This document shows, piece by piece, positions 23,732 to 33,600 of a stretch of 64,000 nt of DNA. How positions within the stretch are numbered: the stretch's first letter is position 1; each line of letters starts with the position of its first letter. Where the stretch lies: assembly GCA_029953675.1 (NCBI GenBank), contig JAMWBK010000003.1, positions 1,054,001 to 1,118,000 on the forward strand, in the 5' to 3' direction. The position numbers were made by a program, and so were the translations under genes. Under the pieces are notes generated by a model. The model was given only the letters and a program-made list of their open reading frames with translations. It was not told where the DNA came from and did no database searches. The stretch is from Rhodosorus marinus. Its lineage: Eukaryota > Rhodophyta > Stylonematophyceae > Stylonematales > Stylonemataceae.

Positions 23732-25198
23732 CTTGAGGTTGTCTCAGTAAATCCTCTGCGCTAGGCAATCAACAGCACCACCCAACAAGTCCTACTTGCT
23801 TCACCAACGCAAGGGCTGAAGCATAGCACACCTTAATCCGCCTCAATCTCACAGATCGTCTCTATTCAGCAGCGTCTTCCAGTAGGATCCCTACTCAAGA
23901 ATCCAGCTGCCAAAGTCACCGGGTCCTGGTCCCTTCGAGAGAACAATTCTCTTGATATGACTTCGATCGAAAAGTATCACCACCAGGATTTCACAATACT
24001 GTTCGTAATCTCTCCTCAACCGATCGCCGCGATTAGAACACGGTCAGCGTTGCCCTCATTCTCCCTAGGTGATCTTCAACAATCTCCGCGCTGTCAAGAC
24101 CCTGTCCAAGAGTCGACGCTTCTCCGAAAGCTGCTCCTAACCAGGTTGATCGTTCTGCAAAACTATCAATGCAGCTATCAAAGCAGTAGTCGACTCGATC
24201 TTTTGCTATTGATCTGCTCCCCCGCCCCGTCGCGCGTGCAAAACCCTATCACTTTTTCGCGAGGTAAACATCGACAGGCATCGCGACTGCTTACTCGACG
24301 ATGTCAATAGCCTGGGTTTTCTAAGCGTTTTTCTTACTGGGACAGAGTAGTGTCTTGCATGAACTTTTGAAGATCAGTTAACAGTTTCTCTCAGCTGTTC
24401 CCCCCGCTTTTCCCTTGTCAAGTTTCACCGGGCATAGATTAAATCTCGTGTCATCTCGCGGCACTTGTCGCGCTGTATGCAGATTAACAGCGGCGCCCTG
24501 GACTTGGTTCCTTACTGAATCTTGCGAAGAGCCTGTGTGAGAAACCGCTGCAGACGATGTATGTATAGGTATTCACAGTCTCTCATCCAGTATCGAAAGC
24601 AGGAGCTTGAGTGCAGAAACCCAACCAACCACAAACGCTTGGAGGGGACTATGAAAGTTACCAAAATCGCTTAAGCTTTAACATCAAAACGAGCTCTATC
24701 CATGCTAGTAGCATTACTAGATGTTTGTTTAAGGTCCCGATCTGTTCCATCGCAAACTTCCATGGGCCTTCTGGGTGAAACCATGAGACTAACCCCCCGA
24801 CGTCACCGCTTCACTTGCGCGTGCAGAGTATCGTCTAATCATCGTCACCCCCTCCACATACCCCTTTTCAATAGTGACTGAATATATATTCTCTTGTGTA
24901 TTCATACAAGCGACCTATTTTTATATGGATTGAATCGGAAGATGACACTTATTTTGCTTCATTTTTATTTTACATGCATTTTGTCGAATTGGGATGCTGT
25001 GCAGCGAGCGAACTGGTTGATTAGACGAGCAAATGAGGGAAGTTCGGTTTCGTTTGAGGCGTTGCTAGTCAGTTTTTGACATGTGCTTATAATTCAAGCG
25101 AGAGATGGGTGACATACCATCAAACCAGGTAAGTTTTTGAAGACTTCTCATTGGAAAAGGCTGTATAGCGTCGTGCACGCACCGCTGACGATGATTCC
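23732..25198. other. Intergenic between divergent ISE2-like and cytochrome b5 genes
   Basis: About 1.5 kb without a supported gene. A plus-strand frame at 23957-24310 shows no domain, signal peptide or splice continuity. The stretch probably holds both promoters; no clear repeat was seen. Confidence 0.5.
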
Positions 25199-25726
25199 AT
25201 GTTGAAAGTGCACCGTGGACAGTGGTTCTTGAGAAGCATTTTGTTGCAATGGACTAACACACGTTGCTCATTCCTGCTACGTCGCGGTTTTGATGAGAAG
25301 ATGAAGGTGAGCAGCGCCAGAGCAGGTAAAGTTCCTCTGAAGCCTGGCTTCTCGCAGCTTGATTGGCTGCGGAAGAAGAGTACGAAGATTCCGCCGCGGC
25401 CTCGAAATATTCTTTTAGAGGAGCTCAGGGAGCACTCTTCGGTGGGCAACGCTTGGACTGCTGTCAGAGGAAAGGTTTACGACATATCCCACTATTTAGA
25501 CTATCATCCAGGAGGGGGCCCTTATCTCATGATGGCCGCTGGGAAGGTTTGCGTTTGCCAGATATGATCGTAAGCACTCGATCAGCAATCTATGTGCTGA
25601 ATTGAAGCACATCTATTGTTCTCGTAGGATGCTACCGCCCTCTTCGATAAGTATCATTCTTGGGTTAATATTGAGTTCATGTTGGACAGAATGGTCATCG
25701 GCACCTTGGTTGGGAACCACACCTGA
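25199..25726 (+). CDS. Cytochrome b5 domain protein (CYB5R4 N-terminal type)
   Basis: Two exons, 25199-25546 and 25628-25726, encode 148 residues. The heme-binding core DISHYLDYHPGGGPYLMMAAGK continues over the intron into DATALFDKYHSWVN. This supplies both axial histidines, one in HPGG and one in YHSWVN. The preceding KVPLKPGFSQLDWLRKK and the downstream FMLDRMVIGTLVG match the b5 domain that opens cytochrome b5 reductase 4. Here the protein stops straight after the b5 domain: there is no CS or FAD/NAD reductase part and no C-terminal membrane anchor. It could therefore be a soluble electron carrier. The N-terminal 40 residues are basic with few acidic residues, so an organelle-targeting leader is possible. 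The start Met at 25199 is the first in frame. Confidence 0.85.
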
Positions 25727-25989
25727 GATGCTGTAGGAAAGACTCCATGGGCACCGGCAGTCACAGACACTGAGTGGAAACGTGCTTTCGGTGCAACTCA
25801 ATTAATTTACTAGCTCTGTACAAGTAGCCTGCACAGTTCCTTATCTCGTATCGCGTGGCTTGAAGGAACGACGACTTGAATGCCAGGTCAAAGCAATTCG
25901 GCATGTATAAAATTTTTGATGAAGAATAGGAACCAGACTGGATCGATACAAACACTTCATTTGAGTGAGTTCGAGCGGTTGCGCCAGAC

Positions 25990-27647
25990 TCAGTTGCAAG
26001 GTAGTCCTCGAACGCCTCGCAACGCGCACTCAAGGAACGTGTCCGTGACACCGGATAACGTGATTCCAATTGTGTCGGAAACTGTTGTCACACCTAGCGC
26101 CCACTCCCTGTCACTGCTTGGAGTTTGATGAGACACATTCCAAAAGGTATTCACATAAGAAGCTCCGCCAAGAAGCCCCTCCCAAAGTATCATGGCGAAA
26201 ACTATCCAGGCGCTTTGAATCAGCTCGTAAGCCGTGACAATCAGGAGAACCACTAGGTTAACCAGCTGCATCCACAGAGAGACGGAAGAACAGTCAGGCA
26301 CCGGAAACAACTACATCAGTCCCGGGGGAAATTTGGATATCAAGTTTCCAACCTTTCGCGCGGAGGACAGAAAGGCTGCGGATCGATACCTGTAGTATTG
26401 CCAGAAGCCAAATGTTCTTGATCTTGATGAACGAAATCGACGAACGCGAAATGAACACTCCGATCTGGTAGAGAAACTGGTACGTCACGTACAAATCCCA
26501 CTTTCGATCGGTCGAACCGGCATCCGTTTGTTCTCTCAGTACTCTGCGGACGTTTACAAAATCAACCACAGGAAGTACTCCCTGGTTTATCGTATACTCG
26601 AAGTAGTAAACCAGCATCAACGGGAGCATATATTTTAGAAACAGAACCTTCAGGAGAGGTAGCTTCTGTATGAAGGCTCGCGGGCCGAGTAATATTGGCC
26701 GTGCATCGGTGACAGACGATTTCTCTGGCTTGCGGAGGATAAAGTAGTAGGTTAGCAGCAGCCCCAAAGGAATCGGGGAGGTTAGTCGGAGCGTCGTTCT
26801 CGGAGTCAAATTGCATACGACCGTCAAGAGAAAGTAGAAACCTGCCCCAAAAATCCCTTCGCGCATTGTAGCACATAGAGCACAGGGGTTAAGGGCAACC
26901 TTCAGCGCGAGAAAGATGATCTATCCGTTTGGGTTGCTCTGTACCTGCTCCACCGGTTCCAGAACTCCAAGCGCCGATTGTCTTCGGGGAATACGTTGCC
27001 GTTAGTGACAGGAAACTGCTCTCACCGAGCCCACCGACGAGAGAAACAAAAGCAATGGCGCTCAAGCGGATTGCAGTGCTTTCTACTCCTGCAATGATGA
27101 AGAAGACGGAGAATGGAACCAGCGAAATAAATGCAATCCTGATACTGTATGGGATTGTATGGACTCCAAATCCGTATAAAAGCTTCACCACAAGCCCTGG
27201 GGTGGCAGCTGCAAGGAGTACAGCACCTGAATGATCCTCAAAAATGTGCTCTGCAGCCTACGAGTGCAAGTACACACGAATGTTGAGTTTTAGAATTCTT
27301 GCTACAGGTCCTTCACTGGCACAGGTGACAGTACTCACAGATAGGATGACAACATAGCAAAAGTTATTAATCAATCCAAAAAGGAAAAAGGCGACAATGT
27401 TACGCAGATGCTCAGGCTCATCCGAAAGTCTTTTCGCTATGTCATCTGCTTCTTGGCTGAGACCAGGACCGTCCTCGGGTTCCTCGAAGTCCTCATCTAT
27501 CTCAATTTCATCCACTCTCCTCTGCATCCTCGGCTCGTCAGACCCAGAAGAACGAAATATGGACTCGAACGGCAGTCCGTTTTCTCCTGAAGCAGCGTTC
27601 AGTCCCAGTCCTTCCTTCCACAGGACTCGACGAAAGCGCTTTGTCAA
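25990..27647 (-). CDS. CLN3: CLN3 / battenin family lysosomal-vacuolar membrane protein
   Basis: The predicted protein matches CLN3, a multi-pass endolysosomal or vacuolar membrane protein. A hydrophilic acidic N-terminus of about 80 residues precedes NIVAFFLFGLINNFCYVVIL, the conserved first membrane segment. Later hallmarks are AVLLAAATPGLVVKLL, VGGLGESSFLSLTA, WSSGTGGAG, LPLMLVYYFEYTINQGVLPV, YQIGVFISRSSI, ILWEGLLGGASYVNTF and ALGVTTVSDTIGITLSG near the C-terminus. At least five exons are needed, with borders near 27345, 27268, 26930, 26866, 26400 and 26290. The stop is at 25990-25992. The gene converges on the cytochrome b5 gene with 263 nt between stops. All of the conserved membrane motifs I can check are intact. 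Confidence 0.93.
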
Positions 27648-28284
27648 CCGTAGTTCATTCTCGGTCTCTACGAAACAATGGATGCCATGAGCTAGAGGGC
27701 ACCTAGTTCACTTCTTTGATCATCCATTGAATATTTCACGTGAACAATTTTGCTCAGTGCTTAACGAGGACGTGGGCTATAGATACTTCAGTGATGCAGC
27801 GGTACTCATTTTTCGGTTTGCCATTGCTAACGGGATTGCAATGAGGTATCGCGACGTATCCAGCTGTCGAAGCCAGTTTCTGACAGCCTTAGCCTACTCA
27901 ACCTTGGCTTTCTCTGCTGTTGTTCATCAGCGAGTTACGAGCAAGGTGCTCCGTCAACGACGCCCAACCTCGTAGCAGCCATGATTGATCAGTTCACAGG
28001 ATTGTAAGGCGTAATTTCGGTGGCTAGTTCGATGCGATTAGCTCTTTCTATCCGACATTCTGGATGAGTCTACCCTGCCCTGTCCGGTCTTGCTTCTGGA
28101 GCTCAGTCAAGCAAAAGAGCTCGGCTCCATCCCAGGTTTTGGCTACTGGTGAGTAGATCCGCACTTCACATGCTTCGGGACGGCTCGGTTGGTTGTAAGA
28201 CGCCTCTTGGCTATGTAGAAAAGGAGATCGCGTCGGAGGCGGGGAAGAATGTAATGAAGGCCCTTTGGAGGATGTTCTAATATT
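27648..28284. other. Intergenic between divergent CLN3 and J-protein genes
   Basis: This 637-nt gap should contain two divergent promoters. A frame at 27727-27975 has no recognisable content. No repeat or RNA gene was seen. Confidence 0.5.
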
Positions 28285-28683
28285 ATGGTAGGGATGTGTG
28301 ATGACGACCAGACCTTGTATGATATCTTAGAAGTAGATCCTCGTGTGGGGCAAGCAGCGATTCGTTCGGCATATCGTCAGCTTGCCGTGCGATGGCATCC
28401 CGATAAGAACGTTGACAGCAAGCGAGAGGCAGAGGCGAAATTCAAGAAGGTGTCCCTGGCCTATGAAGTGCTATCCGACAAAGAGAAGCGCGCCGAGTAT
28501 GATCAGCATTTGAGCCATCCGGAGGAGCTCCGAACTCTACTGGAATCGTTCGAGAGCAGTGAGGAGAGGCAACACCCTCTCGCTATGTTCCAGCTTTTCT
28601 TTGCCGGTGAGGATCCGTTTGTCAAGCATTTTGGCCGCCAGTCGTTTGGAGGTGACCTTTTCAGCTCGACGGAGATGGACTAA
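28285..28683 (+). CDS. Small J-domain (DnaJ/HSP40) co-chaperone
   Basis: Intronless gene of 132 codons. The J domain fills residues 5-75: TLYDILEVDP, then AIRSAYRQLAVRWHPDKNVD with the HPD motif that stimulates Hsp70 ATPase, and AYEVLSDKEKRAEYDQ. There is no Gly/Phe-rich region, zinc finger or client-binding C-terminal domain, so it is a J-domain-only protein. The last 50 residues (LAMFQLFFAGEDPF...FGGDLFSS) recall the short G/F-like tails of DNAJB-type proteins. No signal peptide or membrane segment is seen, so it is probably cytosolic or nuclear. The start at 28285 is the first Met, and a second Met lies three codons on. Confidence 0.88.
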   Translation: MVGMCDDDQTLYDILEVDPRVGQAAIRSAYRQLAVRWHPDKNVDSKREAEAKFKKVSLAYEVLSDKEKRAEYDQHLSHPEELRTLLESFESSEERQHPLAMFQLFFAGEDPFVKHFGRQSFGGDLFSSTEMD

Positions 28684-30666
28684 ACCGCCAGACAACTCGG
28701 GGTGGATGGCCCATCGCTATGAACCGTGGGGATTTCGATGCCCGCTCCGCGCAGATACAACAGGACTTGGCTGGCCATCCAGTTAGGCAAATCGTGCAAG
28801 CACGCCGTGGAATTCTGTCCGTGCCCGGCAGGGCGGGAGCGTATCCATCTGGCGCATATAGAGTCAAGCCTCGCCGACTATGTAAACGTATTTTCAAGCT
28901 CTAAATTCACAATCAAGAAGCAATAATCTTGCACCAACAGGGACATAGCCCCCATCGTTGCTACGACCGCCTCGCAACATGCCCCGCACCTTTCCATCCA
29001 ACTCCACCGCCATCTTGGCAATCCACACGATGTAAGGTGTTTTATTGTATAAAACTATATTTTATCGTTTAATCTATAGAAATAACCCATAAATCGATAC
29101 AGACAGAGATTCCGATTCCAAAAAAAAACAAACAAACAAAAACGCAACAACAGCTCAAATCCCTGTTTTTTTTCAAGACGAAGACACGGCTTGATCGCCC
29201 CCAAGTTGAAATTTGACCTATTTACGTTGATTCCACTCAACCCCGTCCTTTTCCAACGGAAAAGTCCGTCTATCAAAATCTTTCAGACATTTGTCCAGGA
29301 GTCTTCAAAATGAAAATAAAAAACAATATACTGCGGCAAACATCTAAAATAGATTAAAAAAAGGAGCGATATAAGTCATCACCGGAAAAAACAAAAACAA
29401 AAAAGGACACTAGAGTTTTAGAAAAAAAAAGAACTTTTCCCCCAAAAATTGTTTGGACGGTATAGACAGGCTGTCCAAATCGTGTTCACTGGTGGGATTT
29501 CTGGCCATTCGATGAAGAACCAATGGGGTCCTTTAACCAGAAAGGTCACGTCTGGTGTAAGAAAGTTTTTAGAAAACTATAAGAGTCTTTTTTTGTTGGG
29601 GTGGTATATGTCGTAGGCGGGCATGGTGGCCCGTGTGAGAAACGTGTTTTCCCTTTGATATGAAAGTATGATGATGAAACTCGAGGGTGAGATGGCAATT
29701 TGTCGCGAAGTTTTATTTGTCCAAAAATGAGACTTTCGTCTATTTTTGTAGGGAATCAATCATTTGATATCGAGAATAGAAGATAGTAGGAAGGGGGGGG
29801 TGGGGGGGTGGGGGTGAGGCCGGAGAACTTGGGGGGAGAGGAGGATTTGATCCCCCCCTTCCCCCCGAAGTTACTGAAATTTAGTTTTGAGAATAAACTC
29901 CGGGCAGTTTTCTATTTTTCCAAAATCCGTTTCATATCTTACACCATTATCGATCCGTGAAATTTATTCTCGAAAAACATTAAATCTTCCTCGGGTGGTT
30001 TTGTCTCTGGTGAAACACAATGAAACTTTCATCAACTGAAACAATCAAAGAGAGGGCCTCTTTTCCCAATTTTTTCAGAAGAATTTTATGCTTTTGTTTT
30101 TTTGGAATTAACCAAGCTCTTGATCCAGAAACATATTCCATAATTTGCCAGACTTAAAATAATGTCGAGTATTTCCAAAATCCGGATCCGGGCGACATAA
30201 AGCACATTAATTGTGTCTAAAATAAATGATTTGATCATAATATACATTTTGTTTAGATTATATATTGTAGATTATGAAGGAATATAAATTGTGTCTACTT
30301 TATGGATATATTTGGATTATCTTTTTTTTATTTTGGGAGGCCTTCTTGTCGGGAGATGACGTATGTAGCCTTTTAGCTGTTAAGTACGACAGCTACCAGG
30401 TTGGAAAAGGACGGGGAAGGCATGCTCAGCAGCCTCATGATAATGAACGTAGGTTGGTGAGGAATTGGTTGAGGCTGGGTCGGACCTCAAGATTTTGGTG
30501 AGCTGTTCTGGTTGTGGGTTGCCTGCTGCGAAGGTTAGTTTTCGGGGCGATGATGGGTCGCTTGGTTGGGGGTTGGTAGTGGGAGCTGGTGGTGTGCGGT
30601 GAAGGATCAAGGGAGGTTGGGGGGAAGGGAAAGTTGGGCACCTGTTTTGAATCTGAACTTAAAAGT
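28684..30666. other. AT-rich intergenic stretch with G-runs
   Basis: About 2 kb without a supported gene. Small frames at 28690-28930 lack any domain. From 29040 to 30350 the DNA is AT-rich with many A and T runs, interrupted by a strong G-rich block at 29793-29814. Nothing resembling an RNA gene was recognised. Confidence 0.5.
29793..29814 (+). other. G-run block, potential G-quadruplex
   Basis: Three G runs of 8, 7 and 5 bases are separated by single T residues, and further G runs of four to six follow near 29830-29840. This fits the pattern of a very stable G-quadruplex on the plus strand. It lies in AT-rich intergenic DNA about 850 nt upstream of the solenoid gene. Confidence 0.7.
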
Positions 30667-33600
30667 ATGGTTAAGAGTACACCCGAAATCTCGTTCTCTA
30701 AGGGGTCGGAGACATCCCTTCTCTCGAAGGGAGAGCCGATGACCGCATGGGAGCTGAAGGGTGTACACAGAGGCGTATTCTCTCTGGTAGAATCTAATTC
30801 TGGAAAACTGCGCAAGGGGCATAGAGTGATTCCTCCAAAGGACGTGAAGAAGTGGTTCCAGCATATTATTCGCTTCAAGCGCAGGAACGCTTCTGCTCTG
30901 CCTGCTGCCGCAGTTGAGCCAACAAAAGCGCGAAGCGTTTCAGAGACATCCAAGGCCTTTGAGGTCGCAGAAAGTGCAAAGAGGGTGCCAACAGCCGCTC
31001 AACAAGCAACTCCGGCTAGCAGCCAAGCGCCAACTGCGTCCCAGCCGGCAAGCAACGCTCCTACCGGCGCGATAGTTGGAGGTGTTCTGGGGGCAGCGGC
31101 ACTCGGCGGAGCAGGGGCTGCGGTTGTGGGTAACAATCTCAAGTCAAACCATGAAGCTGAAGATGAGAGCCCAACGAAGGCTGATGACGGCGCCGCTCCT
31201 GCCGAACCTGTTGAAGCTCAAGAATTTTCGATGGCAGAGGAGCCCATTGCGGTGCCAGAACAAGATTCTGGTGCAGTGGCCGCGGGAGTCTTGGGTGGTG
31301 CTGCCCTGGCGGGAACGGCTGCAGCTCTCGTCGGTTCAGAGCTGAAGTCCGAGGACGAGCAAGAAAATGCAGGCAACGCAGAACTGGAAGACACCAGCGC
31401 TTCTGTCGAGCCCGTTGAAGCTCAAGAATCTGCAGCTATATCGATATCCACTGAAGAACCAGCGCAGGAGATGGTTGGGAGTCAAGGGTTGGATGCAGGG
31501 ATTGTAGGAGCTACAGGCCTGGCGGCTGGGGCGGCAGCGGCAGCTGCAATGACCTTGGAAGGAGATGAGGACGAGACCGCTGCGGATCAAAAAGCGGACG
31601 AGAGTTCACTGCCCGAGGCATCTCTAGAAGAGGCTCAACTTGCGGGTATGCAAGTGTCGGGAGATGCTGGTGAAACTCTCTGTGGAGCAGCCGAAGGTGT
31701 CGCTGGCGTCGCTACTGCAACGGCTGCGGCCGCTACGACTCTCGGTGGTATGAGCGAACAGGAAGAGTCCTATGTTGAGGAGATCGTAGAAACGTACTCC
31801 ACTGACGCGGACGACGATGGTGCATACGACGAAGAAGCAAATAACGGGGAGCAAGTTTCCAACATCGAGAGTGCGCCCCATGCGGGGCAACTCAGTGGCG
31901 AAAAAGCAGGCTCAGCGAATGTAGCTGCCGAAACTTCAACGATTGGAGGGACTGCGCTTGCAGCAGCTGCTGGCGTAGCTGCTGTGGGAGCTATTGCCGA
32001 CGAGAGGACCAGCACTGAGGCAGAGGGCGGAGAACCTCTTGATCAAGTTGAGGAGGAATTGACGGATGAGAGCAACAACGTGAGTCCCAATTTGAAAGAA
32101 TCTGGAGAAACAGCAGGGGCAGAGTTGAACTGGTCAGAGTCGGCCAACCATGCCGGCGATCATGATCCGGCTGCGGATCTCGATTCGTCCGCTGTTGGAG
32201 CCGTGCTCGCTGCAGGAGCTGCTGGCTTTGGAGCTGTGGCTGGGGTTTCGCTCTTAGCAGACGAGACTCCCCCGGAAGCGGAGGCAGAGAAAGAGGCACC
32301 AACAGGCGCTGAAAGCCAGGGGGATAAGACACTGAGTGAAGCGTCCGGACTTGATGTGGAGAAATCCATTTTGGAGGAAGGCAACGCCAACGCAGTTGCT
32401 GGCGTGCTCGCCGGAGCTGGGGCAGGAATTGCCGTGAGTGAGCTGACAGCAGAGGACACTGCTGGGAAGCATGACACTTCGGCACATGATTCGTCGGTTG
32501 TCATGGAAGACACTTCTGCGGTCATGGATGATTCGCCAAGCCCAGTCCAAGTCGAGTTTGCTGTTGAGGAGAAGGGCATTGATACGGATTCGGCCCCTGT
32601 GATCGTGGGTGCCGCAGCTGCGGAGACAGCCGCAGCCGACGCTGGCTTGGACTCACTAGCTGAGAAGTTTAAGAAGTCGAGAGAAGAAATTGAATCCATT
32701 AACGCGAATGGCCAAGGGAGCATGGTGCAAGACGAATCCAATATCGCCGCTGACAGCGCTTTCGCTGCTGTCCCGGTAGCGGCCGTGGCCGGAGCCGCGG
32801 TGGCCTCCGAGCCTGCAGGAAAGAACCTTCGCACTGTCGTCGAGTATGACACGGAGGACGAAATCGCCTCAGAGGAATCAGCAAGGTCCGGACCCCCGGC
32901 CATCATTACTGCGTCGGCGGTGAAGAGTAAAACCGCAAAAGTGCCGGCCGCGTCGAGAAAAATGGGAAAGGTCGCTGGATTCTTCGCCACAATTGTGTGC
33001 TTTGCCGCTGGTTTCGGCGTGATTGGACTCATTTTGATAGGTCACTTCGCTATGACTTACAATCATCTCTGCCATGGAAGCGTAAGATATATTCCCCCAT
33101 ACCATAGTCGTCCTGTTGACTGCTAGCAGCTTGTTCGAGCATTTGTTGATATCATCATTCTGGACACAACCAAACCACAGTTAATCGGACATGCAGACCG
33201 AGTCGCTTGGAAGGGTGACTTCGACTCATATAAACTTCCGGAGCTCACCGATGTGCAAAGGGAGAAGTGCTTCACTGAAGTGGAGCCGGCGGATCTTGAT
33301 GTACGAACGAGCACATGTTTTTTTTTCTCGGATGCCTGACCTCAACTCCTGCTGATATGTGCGTTCATAAAAAATGCTTGTTCTGCAGATCTCAGGAGCG
33401 GGACCTTCTACTGTGAAGGACGTAGTAGTATCAAATGTGGGTTAACAACCAAGGAGTGAAGTGACAATGCAAACCCTGCTAGTGGATGGCTGAACTGTGT
33501 TTCCTCTACCGATTAGGTTCATTTTGACGCCGACGAGACTGCCCACAGAGACACAATTTCTCACTCAATTTTATCAGATGTAAGTTGTTCTTTCGAAGAG

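Noticed and set aside
30589-30666. Start of the solenoid protein at 30589
   Set aside because: The codon there is GTG; the first ATG in frame is at 30667, and an in-frame stop lies just upstream of 30589.
32160-33032. A 290-residue minus-strand Ser/Ala-rich frame
   Set aside because: It mirrors the Ala-rich first exon of the solenoid gene; composition explains its length.
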